DNA of 64,000 nt from Neospora caninum Liverpool (taxonomy: Eukaryota; Apicomplexa; Conoidasida; Eucoccidiorida; Sarcocystidae). Positions 26,092 to 38,582 of this stretch are shown here, piece after piece; the stretch's first letter is position 1; the number at the start of each line of letters is the position of its first letter. The translations under genes were made by a program, and so were the position numbers. The stretch lies in the NCBI RefSeq assembly GCF_000208865.1, contig NC_018391.1, positions 1,054,001 through 1,118,000 of the forward strand. The letters run 5' to 3'. The notes under the pieces were generated by a model. The model was not told where the DNA came from and ran no database searches. It saw only the letters and a list, made by a program, of their open reading frames with translations.

Positions 26092-27030
26092 TCAGTATTC
26101 GACTCGAGAAAGCGGGGTATAGTTCGGGAAGTAGTAGTCGTAGTGGAGGCGGTTCCGGCGGTGCATGTGGTGCACAAGCGGCAGAGTCCACCCCTCAAAG
26201 TCCGGGTCGTGCTGTCTGAAAAAATCAGGGAGGAAACAACAAACTGCAGCATGACCCGGCTCGTCATTCGTAAGCTTCTGAAGTAAAAAGGGTTGGCCTC
26301 TGCGCCTGCGTGTCCCCCGTTCACTTCGACGGACGCTCACGCTCGTCTCTTTCGGTTACGATTCAAAGTTGGCATGCCAGGCGCCTGCTTGGATATCTAC
26401 ATAAGCTGGTCGCCACTCGGCTGTATCGGTTGGGCCCCAAGCGGATCGGATGGAGACAGACGGTGGACCAGATATCGGAGGAGATCCGACATAATCGACC
26501 GGAGGAGACGAGACCGGAAAACGAACAAGAGGCTGCCACGAGGGCCTCTACCCCAGTTCCAGTGCAACGGCAGAAAGCAGCCAGTGCGAATGGAAGAGAG
26601 AAAGGAGAGAGGCGAGGAAACCACAGAATAGATCCCATTTTGTGGCGGAAAACAGTAACGCTATACGCGGACTCGAGAAAAGGTCGCGGCCGGATAAGAG
26701 ACAGCGAGTGACAGGACGTCCAGCTGGCATATACAGGAGCACCCCGCTGCTGGGCCACGTCCACCGCAACGAAAGTATGGAGACGCAGGGAGGGCGGCGA
26801 GATCTGCTCGTTCACGTGCTGAGGAGAGAGAGAATGGCGACTGGCGGCAAGAAGACCCAAGCGGAGCACATGCATGCAAATCCCGCTCGTGGTCACGCAG
26901 CAGGAAACTGGACGGCTCCACGAAGGCGAGAAGAACCACATCAACGGGATGAGGACGCATCTCTTACCTTCGGTCCTTTAACGTGTAGTATCTTTGCATG
27001 CGAATGTATTCCAGACGGGTACGCTTTCGC
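26092..27030 (-). CDS. small unrecognised protein, 5' end unresolved
   Basis: I do not recognise the family. Three exons on the minus strand have good splice sites and are all phase 0: 27030-26968 (acceptor CCTTCCTTGCAG, donor GTAAGAG), 26818-26735 (acceptor CTCTCCTCAG; its GTATAT donor is weaker) and 26277-26092 (acceptor TTTTTACTTCAG, stop TGA). The last exon is the strongest evidence: 61 residues with protein-like aromatic and charged composition, including DEPGHAAVCCFLPDFFRQHD and RRNRLHYDYYFPNYTPLSRV, ending VEY. The upstream exon carrying the start codon was not identified; an ATG near 27438 followed by GTTACA is a weak option. It sits 3' of the RAP-protein gene on the same strand. A small mitochondrial or ribosomal-type protein would fit the basic, aromatic composition, but that is speculation. 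Confidence 0.5.
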
Positions 27031-27653
27031 CTGCAAGGAAGGCGCCAAGTAAAGGCGAAAAAACGGAAAACGTGAATCCGCAAATCGGTGCAGGAGCGAC
27101 GGGGCGTGCTGAGGAAAGCAAGATGCGAGCAGGGACGTATCCCCGCGAGAACGCCAAAGACTCAAAACGCACGCAGAAGCGAACGCTTCTGAGCTAGGTT
27201 GGTGCCGCGCATATTGAAATTCTTCTGCGACCGATTTTGCGCCTCCCTGGCGTCTCCGAGTGCGTCTGCATTGGGCCGTTCCGGTAAGCAAGCGTGTGCC
27301 ATCTTCTCCGATTGCCCTCAGCCTCTCTGCGCTTCTCCCGACCCTCATAGGTTCCCTTTCCTTCATCATCATCTTCCTAGTTTTTACTCTGTTCGCACTT
27401 TCCCGTGTAACCTGTCCTGGTCTTCTCTTTGTGTCCACATGCGCCCCTCTCTAAAGCCTGGACCGTCTCGTCTCTCGCTTCATTCGCTGGCCTTCCGCCC
27501 GTTGCCGTTCTCTTGGTCGTTTGCAATCCCCGTTCCCTCTACTTTGATTTAGTCCCCCCACCGCTGCGTCTCCGGTTGGTTTCGTTTCCCTTCTTCTGCG
27601 GACCATTCCTCGCCTTGTTCCCTGTGGTCCCCCTCGCGTCGCCGCCTCTTGCC

Positions 27654-29533
27654 TCACTTCATCTTCATCCACTGCCAGTATTCGCAGTTGACCACCCGAA
27701 GGCCCATAGCCTGGGTAATGCGCTCCTGAAGTTTCACTGGCGCACAAAAAGCAGCAAACACACGGCAGCGTCGAGACACTCCAGGTCTCGCGTGTCGTTC
27801 TTCACCTTACTTAGGCATCTGGTCTGTTGTGTTCTTGGCTAGTGCTCTGCTAACACAATAGAACTTGGATCCGGTAACCAAAGACATTCAAGAACTAAAC
27901 CAATCGAGTCGGCGCATGCACGGCCTCCGAACGAAGACGCGAACGGCCGCCGCAGAGAGACAGGCGGCGAAGCTGTCTCAAGGGAAATAGACAGACAGCG
28001 ATCAAGTAGCTAAGGAAAGTCAGCGGATGCAGGGGAACTGGGAGGACCGTACCGCAAGTCTGGAAGAGAATGCGGAACGAGACACCCGGAGAGACGCACT
28101 CACGGAACACCGAGGAGGCAAGACAGAAAAGTGGAAACCACAGCGCCACACAGAGAAGGGTGAGCACATGAGGGTAGTGGCGAGGGGCTAAGAGACCGGA
28201 GGAAGAAGGAGGCGACGCCAGAAAAAGGCAAACACAGATGGAGAGGACTCCTCTGACACACAGGGTGACAGAATGCGAGGGAAGAAAACTGGCGGTGCCC
28301 ACAGCGAAGCACCGGAGCGGGCGCAGACGTGGGCGATCAAGAAGCTGAGTGCGACACGAAGGTGGAGCAGGCACCGAAACGGGTGAAAACGAGAGGCACG
28401 ACACAGGAGAAGGCGGGACGAAGAGACGCGAGCACCCTCTCTCACCGGCGGTTGTCTTCTCAGCACTATTGACGTAGAACCGATCCACTGTGTTGCACTG
28501 CCAGACAATAGGCCGGTCGCGCTCGAGAACGTCGAACACCAACGGGCCTCTGCACATGGAAAAAGGAGACAGGGTAGCAAACATGTGGGGCGGGAAGAGG
28601 CAAGCGAGCGAGGAGCGAAGAAGCCGAGAACCAGGGAAGCAGAAACCGAGAACGAACAGAACTCAGACGGCCGCTGGGGGAACGGCCGTCACACAAGCGG
28701 AGGCCGGTTAGGTAGAAGCGACCACCAGCCGCGACGAAGAGAAGAGAAACCAAAGCCAAGGAAAGGTATGCAGACCCGAGGGAGAAGAGCACGCAACAGA
28801 ATCCAACAGAACAGCTGCGAGGGGAAACGGTAAATCACGCAGGCGGGGGGGGGGGGGAGTGACGGCCAAAGTGACCTGGGATCGCCTCCTCACAGAACCG
28901 GAGGCAAAAAAAGCAAAGCGAAGGCGCCGCCTTTTCCGTCGCTGCTGGGCACCACCATTCGCTGGATCCGCTCCATTAGGCGAGAAGTGGTGCTTCCATA
29001 CTCCCTTGTTCTCGCGTCGGTGTGAAAGGTGTGAGGCCACAGCCGAAGACGTATCTCAGAGCCCCAGGAAAAGGAATCCCGACCATAAGCCGCGTAGCCT
29101 GAGCTGGCAGCTGTGTGGCAGTTGATCCCTGAGACGCGCGAGTCCAGGAGCCCCGACAGAATCCTTCAAGAAAACACAGATCCGAATGCGTTTTTGGTCC
29201 GACCTACCGGGTGGCGTAACAGAAGTGTGCAATCCGGAGGCGCGTCAACAACGCGCTCATCTGGACAAAAAACGGCAAAGTGACCCGACAAAGGAAACCT
29301 CCTTCTGCGAAGCATTCGCGTTGCACAGACACCCATGCAGCAAAGCAACTAGGCACCGGCATTGCCATCGAGGAACTTCAGAAAAATGCACAGTGCGAGA
29401 TATATCCACGTGTATCCAAAGACCCGTTGACAAAGACATGCAGAGTGCAGTGCTCGGACACGACTATACATTACCCAGGAGCGACCAGGAATCCTGCCAT
29501 GCCAGTGTGTGTGTGTATGCATGTGTATCTCCC

Positions 29534-29573
<40 letters not shown>

Positions 29574-32500
29574 GGCAAAGGAAGAGAGGCCAGATACACG
29601 GATGCATCTAGTAAGACCGATGTTTTCGTGGAAAAGGAAGGAAACATGGGGGTGAGCAGAGGCGTGGACGAGCGAACGCGGTTAGCTTACACGGGTCACA
29701 AAGTACGTGGGAGACCGCGGAGGCGACGCGATTTCAATCCTGTGAAGCCGTCGGAAAGCCTGCCGGACGATAGCTGGAGCCGATACACAAGACAACAGCG
29801 GGGGGGATTGCGCACGACGGAGGGATCCATCGAGAGGGGCCAAACGACGGGCACAGAGCAAACCACAGCCGAAGAGAGGCAGACCACCGAGGAGACATGC
29901 CAAACACAAAGACCGTCCAGGGAAGGGCCAGGAAAAGATGGCCGAGGGACCAGAGTAGTTGAGCGCTTGGGAGAGAGAACACCCACAGAACGGACGCGCC
30001 ACTGAGACCCGCATACGCTCGGGAGAACGAGACCTCGGGGAAGACGCGGAGAAAAGAGAATGCGGGAGAAAAGTGGAGGAAAGAAAAAGTCGAAGAAAGG
30101 CGCAATCAAGCTCAGACCGACTGGAACGAAACAACACGGGCGACACACGCGACCAACAGGGAGCAGCAAAACAGGACGGAAACGGAGGCCCCAAAAAGTC
30201 CGTACGTGGGAGAGAGTTGTAGATCGTGTCTCGGTGTAGGTGGCGGAGCGCAGTCCGAAGGAGCAGCAGCCGCCTGAGCACCAAAGCCGCCGAAAGCACG
30301 TGACGAAATGCAAGGCCAAGGCTGCACTCTCTCTCGCGCTTTCGCCCTTGACGGAGGAGCGCCTGAATTGCCCCCGCTGGGAGACTGGAGATGCATCCTG
30401 CCTGGACTTGGTTCGTCTGTGTTCGCATAACCGTTTCTCGTGACTCGGTTCCTCGCGTCTTCGATGACAGCCAGAGGTGGTGCCGCGGTTTAAGGCAAAA
30501 TCGAATACACCCCCTGCATCCCACCCGAACACTACTTGTCGCGGTTCTCACTCCTTCCAGGCGTTCCATACATCTCCAATCCCCCGCGGGTGTTTTGCTC
30601 AGTGCCGGTGCCTGCACGACTGCGAGAGGCGTCTAGACAGGGCGCTTTGATTAGTGCACCGAAGCGCGATGTCGCAGCGACAGGTTCCGTGCCTTTTGCG
30701 CGACAAGTTTCGCTTTTTAGCCACTCGCAAAAAACGCGCCGCCACAACTTTCCCTGAGGTGTCTCTTGCCCCTCCGATGGTGCGGCAACGACGGCTAAGG
30801 CCGTTTCGATTCGCGCCTTGGGGAAAAAACCCGTTTCGCTCCATGCGTGGCACGTGTACGATAGTGTGCCCCGACGACTGCTTGTTTCCTCCACCGGTAG
30901 AGGTTCTCCGGAAGACAGTGGCTGCAGAGGGCTAGCTCTTTTATTCAGCCGCTGTCTCGCCCGAAGTGGCCTTTTCTTCGTTCTTCACTTCCTCTCGATT
31001 TTTGGTCAGCAAATGTCTTCCGCCTCTGTTGCGGTCCGTCGCTCGCCCTCCTTACTTGTGAAGAGAAGCCGCCGCAGTGCGCGACCAGAAGTCGACGGGG
31101 CGCTCAAAGATTTCCGGCGCCATCCTGCGGGACACACAACCGCCCGTTGTCTACTGCATGTGACAATCTCAAGCGCGAAACGTCGAGTGCGAATCGGCCT
31201 GCGCGTTGCCCTCCCAGGAGACAGCGGCTTCGATGCACCCTGCCGCGCACGCACGGCGACGTGGGCAGTGGAGCAGCGAGTCTGTGTGCATGCGTGCCAC
31301 GAGATACACACGCGGGGGCGCGTATCTGTGCACGAGCTCAAAGAGGCAGGGAGAGGACATGGCGATCGGCTGGGCGAGAACGGTTTTCACAAAGCCGCGA
31401 TTCTCAGAACGGATGGCCAGCATAGTGGTGCCTGTACAAGGGCGTTTGAACTCGGGCAATCACGCGGAAGTGTCAGCAGAAGCGTTAGGAGAAAAGGCGA
31501 GAGGAAGAAGAGCGAGAACCCAGATTGGCACAGAGACGACGGGGTGAAAAAAGAGCGTGTGGGAAGCGCAATCAGAAGGCGAGAGACCGACAGGGTGACA
31601 CGTTGCAGCAAAGACCTTCCGCCGGTAGCAGGGAGAGAGAGTGGGGACGAGGAGGAGAGAAAAGAGGGGGGACAGTCTGCGCGGCACAGAGAAACGTTGA
31701 CACCCAAAGTATCGTGGGACCCGAGCGAGCTCGAAGTAGCGCGACATTCCAAACGAGGAAGGGTGCAGAGGCGAAAACGCGACCGGCAGCCGTCGAGGCA
31801 GCCCAGAGTCTTACGCGGTCACGAGGCTTTCAAGGAAAGGTTTCTGCTCGACTTCCATTTCCAGGAGAAGCAGCGCGTGTGCAGCTTTGGCCAAATCCGG
31901 CAACGTCATTTGCGGCCGCTGCCCCTGTGTTCCTGTCTCCTCCACGTCGCGCGCGTTGCCCTCGCAGCTCGTGCCGTCGGTGCCTTTTAGGCCGCTGCCA
32001 ATGCGACTGAGGAGAACCTGCAATGTTTCAGCAGGCGCCGCGGTTTTCCCCAAACCAGCGAGGGCGTAGAACAGACGAGAGGCGAGGCGAGGAGACAGTG
32101 ACGAGAGCGAGGGCGACAACGACGACAGCAGACGCGGAAGCACGTCTGGATGGCGAATATGCTGGCGGCTGAACGCCTCGATCAGGCGGATAGCTTGATT
32201 AGGAGACAAGGGAGCTGATACCGGCGGAGAAGGCTCGGAGACAGACAGTGGAAGGACAAGGAGGCGGGATGCAATAGCGGTGAACAGCTTAGGGCGCAGC
32301 AGAGAGAGCTCGGTGCAGGAGCTAGCAATATCTGCAGCCACAGAGCAGGGAATCACAAACGCAAATGAAGATCGAGTTCTCGAAGTCACGTTCATGTGGA
32401 GGGTGCGAACAAGTCGCCTTTGGTTGCACGAATACGAAACACATGGGAAAAGGGAGAGTAAACAGGGTACAACACGGAGGATCAAGCCGCCACAGAAGAG

Positions 32501-34196
32501 CATCCCGCAAGAAAAGTTGACCAAGAGGAATTACGATAGGAAGGAAGACGCCACACATGCGTACGTCGAGCAGAACACACACGCAGGTTGACGAGGAAAA
32601 ACACGCCGGCACGCATCGCCAAACGCCTCTCTTTCTCTCTCGAGTTCTCCATCACTTGCTCTTTCTCTTTGTTTCCCCCTCATTCCGTCTTCCGCTTTCA
32701 AGGCGACAAAAGACGAGAAGCGTGCCAGCTTCTTACCAACCAGGAGCGGCGCATCCGCGGAACCAATCACGAGGGAGCCGAGGACATCAGCAACAACGTC
32801 GAGGACATCGACATCTCGATATCTGGATGCAACGCAGTTCTGAGAAAACGAGAGACAAGAGGAAAGCGAGGAGAGACACCCATAGACTGGCGAGACTGTG
32901 GAAGGGCGGAGCAATGGTCTCGCTTCGATGAAAACCGTTTCGCAACCCCGAAGGGGAAGCGAAGCGATCAGTGTCACGTGCATGTCTACCTTCTTCTCTG
33001 CGTCGTCTTGCCGAAACGCGGATTCAAAGATCCCGACGTAAAGCTAAGTCCCCGATGGCGAGAGGGGTACAGCTGTCGCTGTCCTCTGCATGCGCAGAAG
33101 GGCCCAAAGCGGGGAGCTCTAACCCGTGTGCCGCCTGCCAAAAGTCGAGCTAGCCAGTTGCGTGGCCAGCGTGCATGAAATGAAAACCCGAGGACATAGG
33201 GTGTTCGACATTTCCCTTCCCCCCTTTTCTGACTGAGCACATATAAAGGAGAGGAGGAACAGAGAGAGACTTCACCCTGGAGGTTTCTCTCGAGATGTCC
33301 AAGTCTTCGCGGTCTGTCCCGCCTCCCTTTCCCTGGTGGGTTTTTCGTCCTCTGCGAAACACCTTCTTCTACGTTTCCGTCCTTGGGCTCAGGCTGTTTT
33401 TCCTGTGCGTTCGTACCTTCATGAAATCTGACAGGTCTTGTGCAGTCACCCGCTGTTCGCCTGGTGTCCCAGCGCCCTCTTTTCTTTCCTGTCTCTCGTC
33501 TTGACTCTCTTCTCCCTCGTTCTCTGCGATCGTGGGACGTGCAGAAGGCCGAACGAAGTCACAGAGGAGGTCAAAAACGGAAGCTGGCGCCGCTGAGGAA
33601 TCTTCGAACAGAGCTCGGAAATAGCCGAGGCCGACAGCGTGAGACAGATACAGTGACAATTGGTGTTTGTACACCCAACGCGATCCATTTTGGCGTTCGT
33701 ACACGACTAGTTCGGAGGGACCCGATGCAGCAGACGAGGGAGGGGAAGGAGACGTGGGAGGCACCGAAGCGGGCGAAGACAGAGAAGAAGAGGAAGGGAA
33801 CGGCCGAGCTAGCTTTATCAGTGTTCGCGGCAATGTCTGTTTGATTCCAAGAGGAAATGAGGGAGGGGATGAAGACGAAGGGACAGAATCAGCGGACGCA
33901 GACGTGGCTGAACAGGTGGAAGATTCGGAAGAGGAGTTCCGTGCAGGCGGCACAGAAGCGGGCGACAAAGACGAGAAACCTGCTGACAAGGACGGCGACG
34001 GAGAGGAGGAAGGTGAGGTGGGAGGGCGAAGACGTGAGGATGGAGCTGGACGGAAGACAGACGGCGACGCACGCCTCGAAGACAAAGCCGTCGAAGCAAG
34101 GCTCCCCATGTGAGAACACGACGAGGCAAATGACCCACCAATGCTAGCAAGCCGCGATAGCGGCCGCCCTGGCGCACTCAACATGAAGGCCGTCAT
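27654..34196 (-). CDS. RAP-domain protein, putative organellar RNA-binding factor
   Basis: Eight exons on the minus strand join in frame to 686 residues: 34196-33417, 32839-32737, 32331-31815, 31450-31391, 30384-30206, 29128-28894, 28549-28446 and 27736-27654 (TGA). The ATG at 34196 opens a Ser/Arg/Ala-rich N-terminus (MTAFMLSAPGRPLSRLASIG) that resembles a mitochondrial transit peptide. Residues about 300-420 contain helical segments such as PNQAIRLIEAFSRQHIRHPD and SPRLASRLFYALAGLGKTAA, of the alpha-helical repeat kind found beside apicomplexan RAP domains. The last ~75 residues form the RAP domain: GPLVFDVLERDRPIVWQCNT, then VDRFYV, ending MGLRVVNCEYWQWMKMK, with the family's terminal VV-x(2)-YW-x-W pattern. 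RAP proteins of Apicomplexa are mostly mitochondrial and act on fragmented rRNA or other organellar transcripts. The 60-nt exon 31450-31391 is inferred mainly from phase and is least certain. Confidence 0.83.
29536..29570. repeat. (TA)n microsatellite in intron
   Basis: TA run inside the intron 29129-30205 of the RAP-protein gene. Confidence 0.9.
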
Positions 34197-37100
34197 GTTG
34201 GACGGAGAAAAGGGGGAACGAGAAGCAAGGGAACTCGCAGGGAAGGAAAACAGACACGTACCGCGGAAGTCAAGAAAAAAAACGGAACATAGTGCGATAA
34301 GGAGGAGTATAATAGATGACAGAAATAGAGAGATGCGTCAGTTTGTCAGAAAGAAGCATCGAGCTCTACGGTTGACACAACGACGACTCTCGCTGCAGCG
34401 TGAATGCAAGCAAAGGTAACACCATTTGAGAAAACTGGGACAAAAAAATGTGCCTCTGTGCCGTCAACCTCTCTCTGTTCTCTTCTGGAGAAGGAAACTG
34501 AGATGGAGCCCTTGCAGGACTGAGGCGAGAATCGAGGGGACGAAGTCATGGACACCGGCAGCTATGCACACGCTGGGGACACTGTGCTACACAGACTTTC
34601 AGCTGGGTACCAGCACGTGAGTACATCTAGTTAAGCATGCATTTTGTGGATTTTCCGGAGAGCAGAATAGGTCTAACTCCTCCGGCAACCTTTCCTTGGG
34701 TTTCATTCTTCGTCGGAAGTGTGCAGCATGGTGTCGGTACAACCAGTGGTGACCCCGAAGATCATCCAAAAATGGTGAAGAAAACTGGACGGCACATTCT
34801 TGGAGGTTCGAGTGAAAAAAAGAATCAAACAGAGACGTTGAAAAAACGATTTGTTGTTGTCAATTTTTCCCCCGTATCCGTCGGCACGACTGTACGAACC
34901 CGTATATCCGATTAGTGCGTGGACGAGTCGGAATGTAGGCTCAGCCTGCCGGTGGGTAAGCGCAAACGGACGGGATGGTTCCTCCAAAAAAGACAGGAAA
35001 AAAAAGAATTTTGTGCAGGGGAAACCAACAGGCGGCGCTGTATTGCGGCAGCGACGATTCGCGTATCGTGCGATTGCATGCCACACCGGAAACCGGCCTG
35101 TCGCAGAACGGTCGGTGCTCTGAGAAACCCGGTTCTGCTCCAAACCTGTTTCTTCTCCTCCCGTATCAGGCCACTGTTTTCGAAGAAGAAACCTATTCTG
35201 CTCGGCTGAGAGCCCGTTTTGTCTCTGCCTTTAATCTCGTCTCTCCCCTCCACAAGGACTGGAAAGTCATGCAGTGGAAACTACATGCAGCCACAGAGGG
35301 GGGTGAGATCCGAAATTCCTGTGATTTTCGAAACATGCAGCCATAGTGTGAGAGGTTTCCTGGGGTGGCAGCGACAGCCCCGAATGTCCTGGCATAACAC
35401 GAAAATTAGACCTGTCGTCCCTCACAGTGACCAGCACACCACACGCAAGGAAATAGCTGGACATTTCCCGTTCAGTTACGACTGTGGTCTCTCCGTCACG
35501 ATTCAAGGGCGCAGCCTGTTCAGAGGTTTTGCTGGTAAAGAAGTCCTACGCGTTTGACTCACAGACTTTTTTTCATGGCAAAGAAACCAGCCATCTCGTC
35601 TTCTTAGAACAACCTTCCTCGAGTGCACAGATCGCATGCTTTCTGATTGAAAAAGCAACTCCTAGATAACCACTGTCAATATTTGCGACTTCGTTCTGCG
35701 CTCGTGTTAGTAGCTAGGATGAAGAGTTTCTCTCTCGCCATATGACTGCTGATTTATTCCACGGTGGGAGATGCCTGCGTTCTACGCCTCGAGAGTCGAC
35801 GCTTGGCGAGATGCTTGTTCTTCGGAAAAACGACTTGCTATTAGCCAAGCGTAATGGACGACATGCAAAACACACATTAAACGTTCCCTCAGTAGATGAT
35901 CTCACGATCATACCTAAGACTTCTCGGCCACTGCTTGTGCACGCGATTCAAATGAAAACATACTGCCTACCTGATTGCGGATCCTTGACAAACACCTGCT
36001 TACATTCCGTAGAGTTCACCCCTACGGTGCTGTTAGTCGAAAACTCACTACACACACAAACAAGCGTCACTTTCCATTGTTGTATCGATGGTGAACATGG
36101 TAAATTTTCATCTGAATGCTGCCTGGCCTCCATCTAAGAAACCCGCCCGGGGTCCTTTCTGAATGGGTCAGAGACACTCAGCTCCTGACCCATGTCGCGG
36201 TCGATGAAACCTGCACACGCAATAGTTCCCGTGCTTCCTCAGCGAATGGTCGGTGACACTCACCCCCACTTAGGCTTACCAGATTGAGCACCACACCATA
36301 CCTTTCCTTCCTTTGGCGACCTTCCAGGAGGTATTGTGTTTCCGGTAGTTCCGGATGTTGTCACCACGGGCGTCAATGAACGGCACGTCTGTACATCAGC
36401 CTCAACTGCTTTTCCCTCAGCGGAAAAACCAAACCAAGGGGCCTTCTCTTGCGGCCGCGTTTCTGGCGTGTAGTGCTTTTCGTGACACGTGCAACTGCCC
36501 CGTTGCTCTCTTCGCGATGAGGCACAACGCAGACGAAGACGCGACTGTTGCCTGTTGCTGCAGAATGTTGTTTAGTCTCAGTGTGACAATCGACCTTTTT
36601 TCGTGTCCCCGTTACTTCTCGTGTACCCCTGGAGATAGCGATGTTTTTTGCAGGCCAAGGGAAAAAAAGATATATTCGTCCGGATGGCTGCTGTGCAAGC
36701 GCCTATACGCGTGATTGACATTTCAACGGCTTGCAAATTTGCGAGTTTCCACGAAGCATGCAGCTTACTATTTGACGCAGTGGTCCTGAGAAGGGCGACT
36801 TTGACGTGAATTGATTCCTTTCCCCAGTGTCCTGGCACTGCCTCCCGGCAAGATCCTACCGCTACCGTGTGCTGCTACTACCACCACATCCCGGTTGTGG
36901 TGGGAGAAAAATGGATGTGTATTTTTTTTTGTAGAGGGATGCATATTTTTTTACCTCTTTCAGAACTTATGATACCAACACATGTTCTCGAGCAGTGGCA
37001 GTCTGTCTGGGTCTCTACACAGGTACATCGTACCAGGTCGATTTTAAAAAAGTACGCATGTTATGGGCCTGACTGGCTGAAGTTTAGTCGCATGAAGATT

Positions 37101-38582
37101 GGGTTATACATCCCTAAATTTAGGCATTTTTGTCAGTCTCGCTGTGGAGATACGTCTTGCTGTCCCGCAGACGTACACTATCGAAAGAATGCAGGAAGTG
37201 ACACGAGATGATACACGCTCACTAAGAACTGCTGATTAGCTAGTTCATTTGAGTCATTGTAGTAAAAGATCCAGTGTTGACGATACGCCCGAGTCGTTGA
37301 TCATCCTTGTGAATCGCGTGACACCTTGGATTCTGGCCCCATTGCAAGCGAAACTATGATCATCGTCACAAGGTGATTGAGAACTGTCGACAGTATATAA
37401 ACAGCATCTGTGCAGCACTAGGCACTGAACATGCAGTGGTACTTCGAGTTCCCTGTGGCGACATTTGAAGCTTCCGGTGTTACGCGGATGGTATACGTCT
37501 TTCGAATCGGTTATTGACTTATTCCCTATGGCCAACCGGGCTGGTGTGACCTGTTGCTGCTCACGCTCTTTTCCCGGTCGCCACCGCTTCTCAGAGCTTG
37601 CCTCGCCAGGGACACTTCAAGATTTAAAGAGCTTCCTCTTTGTATGGCCAACCGGGCTGGTGTGACCTGTTGCTGCTCACGCTCTTTTCCCGGTCGCCAC
37701 CGCTTCTCAGAGCTTGCCTCGCCCGGGACACTTCAAGACTTTAAGGAGCTTTCACTTTGCCCATGCCACTGTAGATCGCGCTATCAGATACAGTTCTGGC
37801 TTGCGCCTCCTGATGCTTTCTTTAACCGAAGGCTTTGAATGACGGTTGGACTTTTGTGTACCCGTTTCTCGGCATCAGGCAGCTACTTGACCAGTAGTAT
37901 TTCTGGAGCATCATCTCCTTTGTGTGCAAGTGCGCCCGATGGCTATGGGGACAAGAGGATGCCGCGATGGCGTGCCGATTTGGCGCTTCGGCACTTTCAT
38001 AAGTTGCGACTTGCTGCTCCTTGTGTGTTTTTACGTGAGTGCCGTCGCCCCATCCATGCGGTTTCCCTTTGGGTCGTGTCACTGCAGAACACTCTGCTGT
38101 TCTACGTACACTCTGATTATGGCTCGAGATGGGTCTGCAGTCACGATGATACGCACGTGTATATTAACTCCGGTGAGGAACGTCAGCCTTATTGGCACAT
38201 TTTATCGGAATTGTCAATCTCACAGCTGAGGGATGAGAGACATTTGTAGGCTCGTCTCGTATCTTGCATCCGAGTTCTCGCATTCCAGTTTGGAGTTCTT
38301 CATCTAACGAAAACAGTGTACCTCATTTCACCTATCTGCCCTTTCATGTGCTGCTTGTGATTACTGGTTACCATATGCGACCGCGATCATCGACATGAAT
38401 CCATACACAATGCTTTGGGATGCTTTCTTGCATTTGTTGATAAACTACGTTGATTCTTGAAAGCAAAGATAGCTCGAGCTTGGAAATTCACACGGAAATC
38501 TGAGGTTTCTCTTGTATGGAGCGCGGCGCTGACAGTACAGTTTCGATCCATTGCATCATTTTTCACAGTGGCGTTTTTCTAG
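34197..38582. other. intergenic or unassigned region upstream of the paralog cluster
   Basis: Holds the promoter and 5' UTR of the minus-strand RAP gene on its left side. The rest should contain the first exon(s) of paralog copy A, but I found no counterpart of copy C's first exon (membrane segment plus Lys/Arg-rich stretch). Base composition becomes visibly less GC-rich from about 34.3 kb. Open frames at 35742-36137 and 36355-36714 lack gene-like composition or splice context. A 116-bp tandem duplication lies at 37528. Confidence 0.4.
37528..37758. repeat. 116-bp tandem duplication, two near-identical copies
   Basis: Unit 1 runs 37528-37643 and unit 2 37644 to about 37758. Both start ATGGCCAACCGGGCTGG, and they differ at a few positions (for example CCAGGG versus CCCGGG). 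Reading across them gives a duplicated peptide with GRHRFSELASPGTLQD in each unit, but no intron or start context supports a gene. Confidence 0.9.

Noticed and set aside
33095..33185. Minus-strand sequence resembling tRNA A and B boxes (TGGCTAGCTCGA and GGGTTAGAGCTCC).
   Set aside because: The boxes are only about 19 bases apart, too close for a tRNA, and no cloverleaf stems form.
33667..34113. Acidic + strand open frame of 148 codons.
   Set aside because: Antisense of the Ser/Pro-rich first exon of the RAP gene, whose start and donor fit well.
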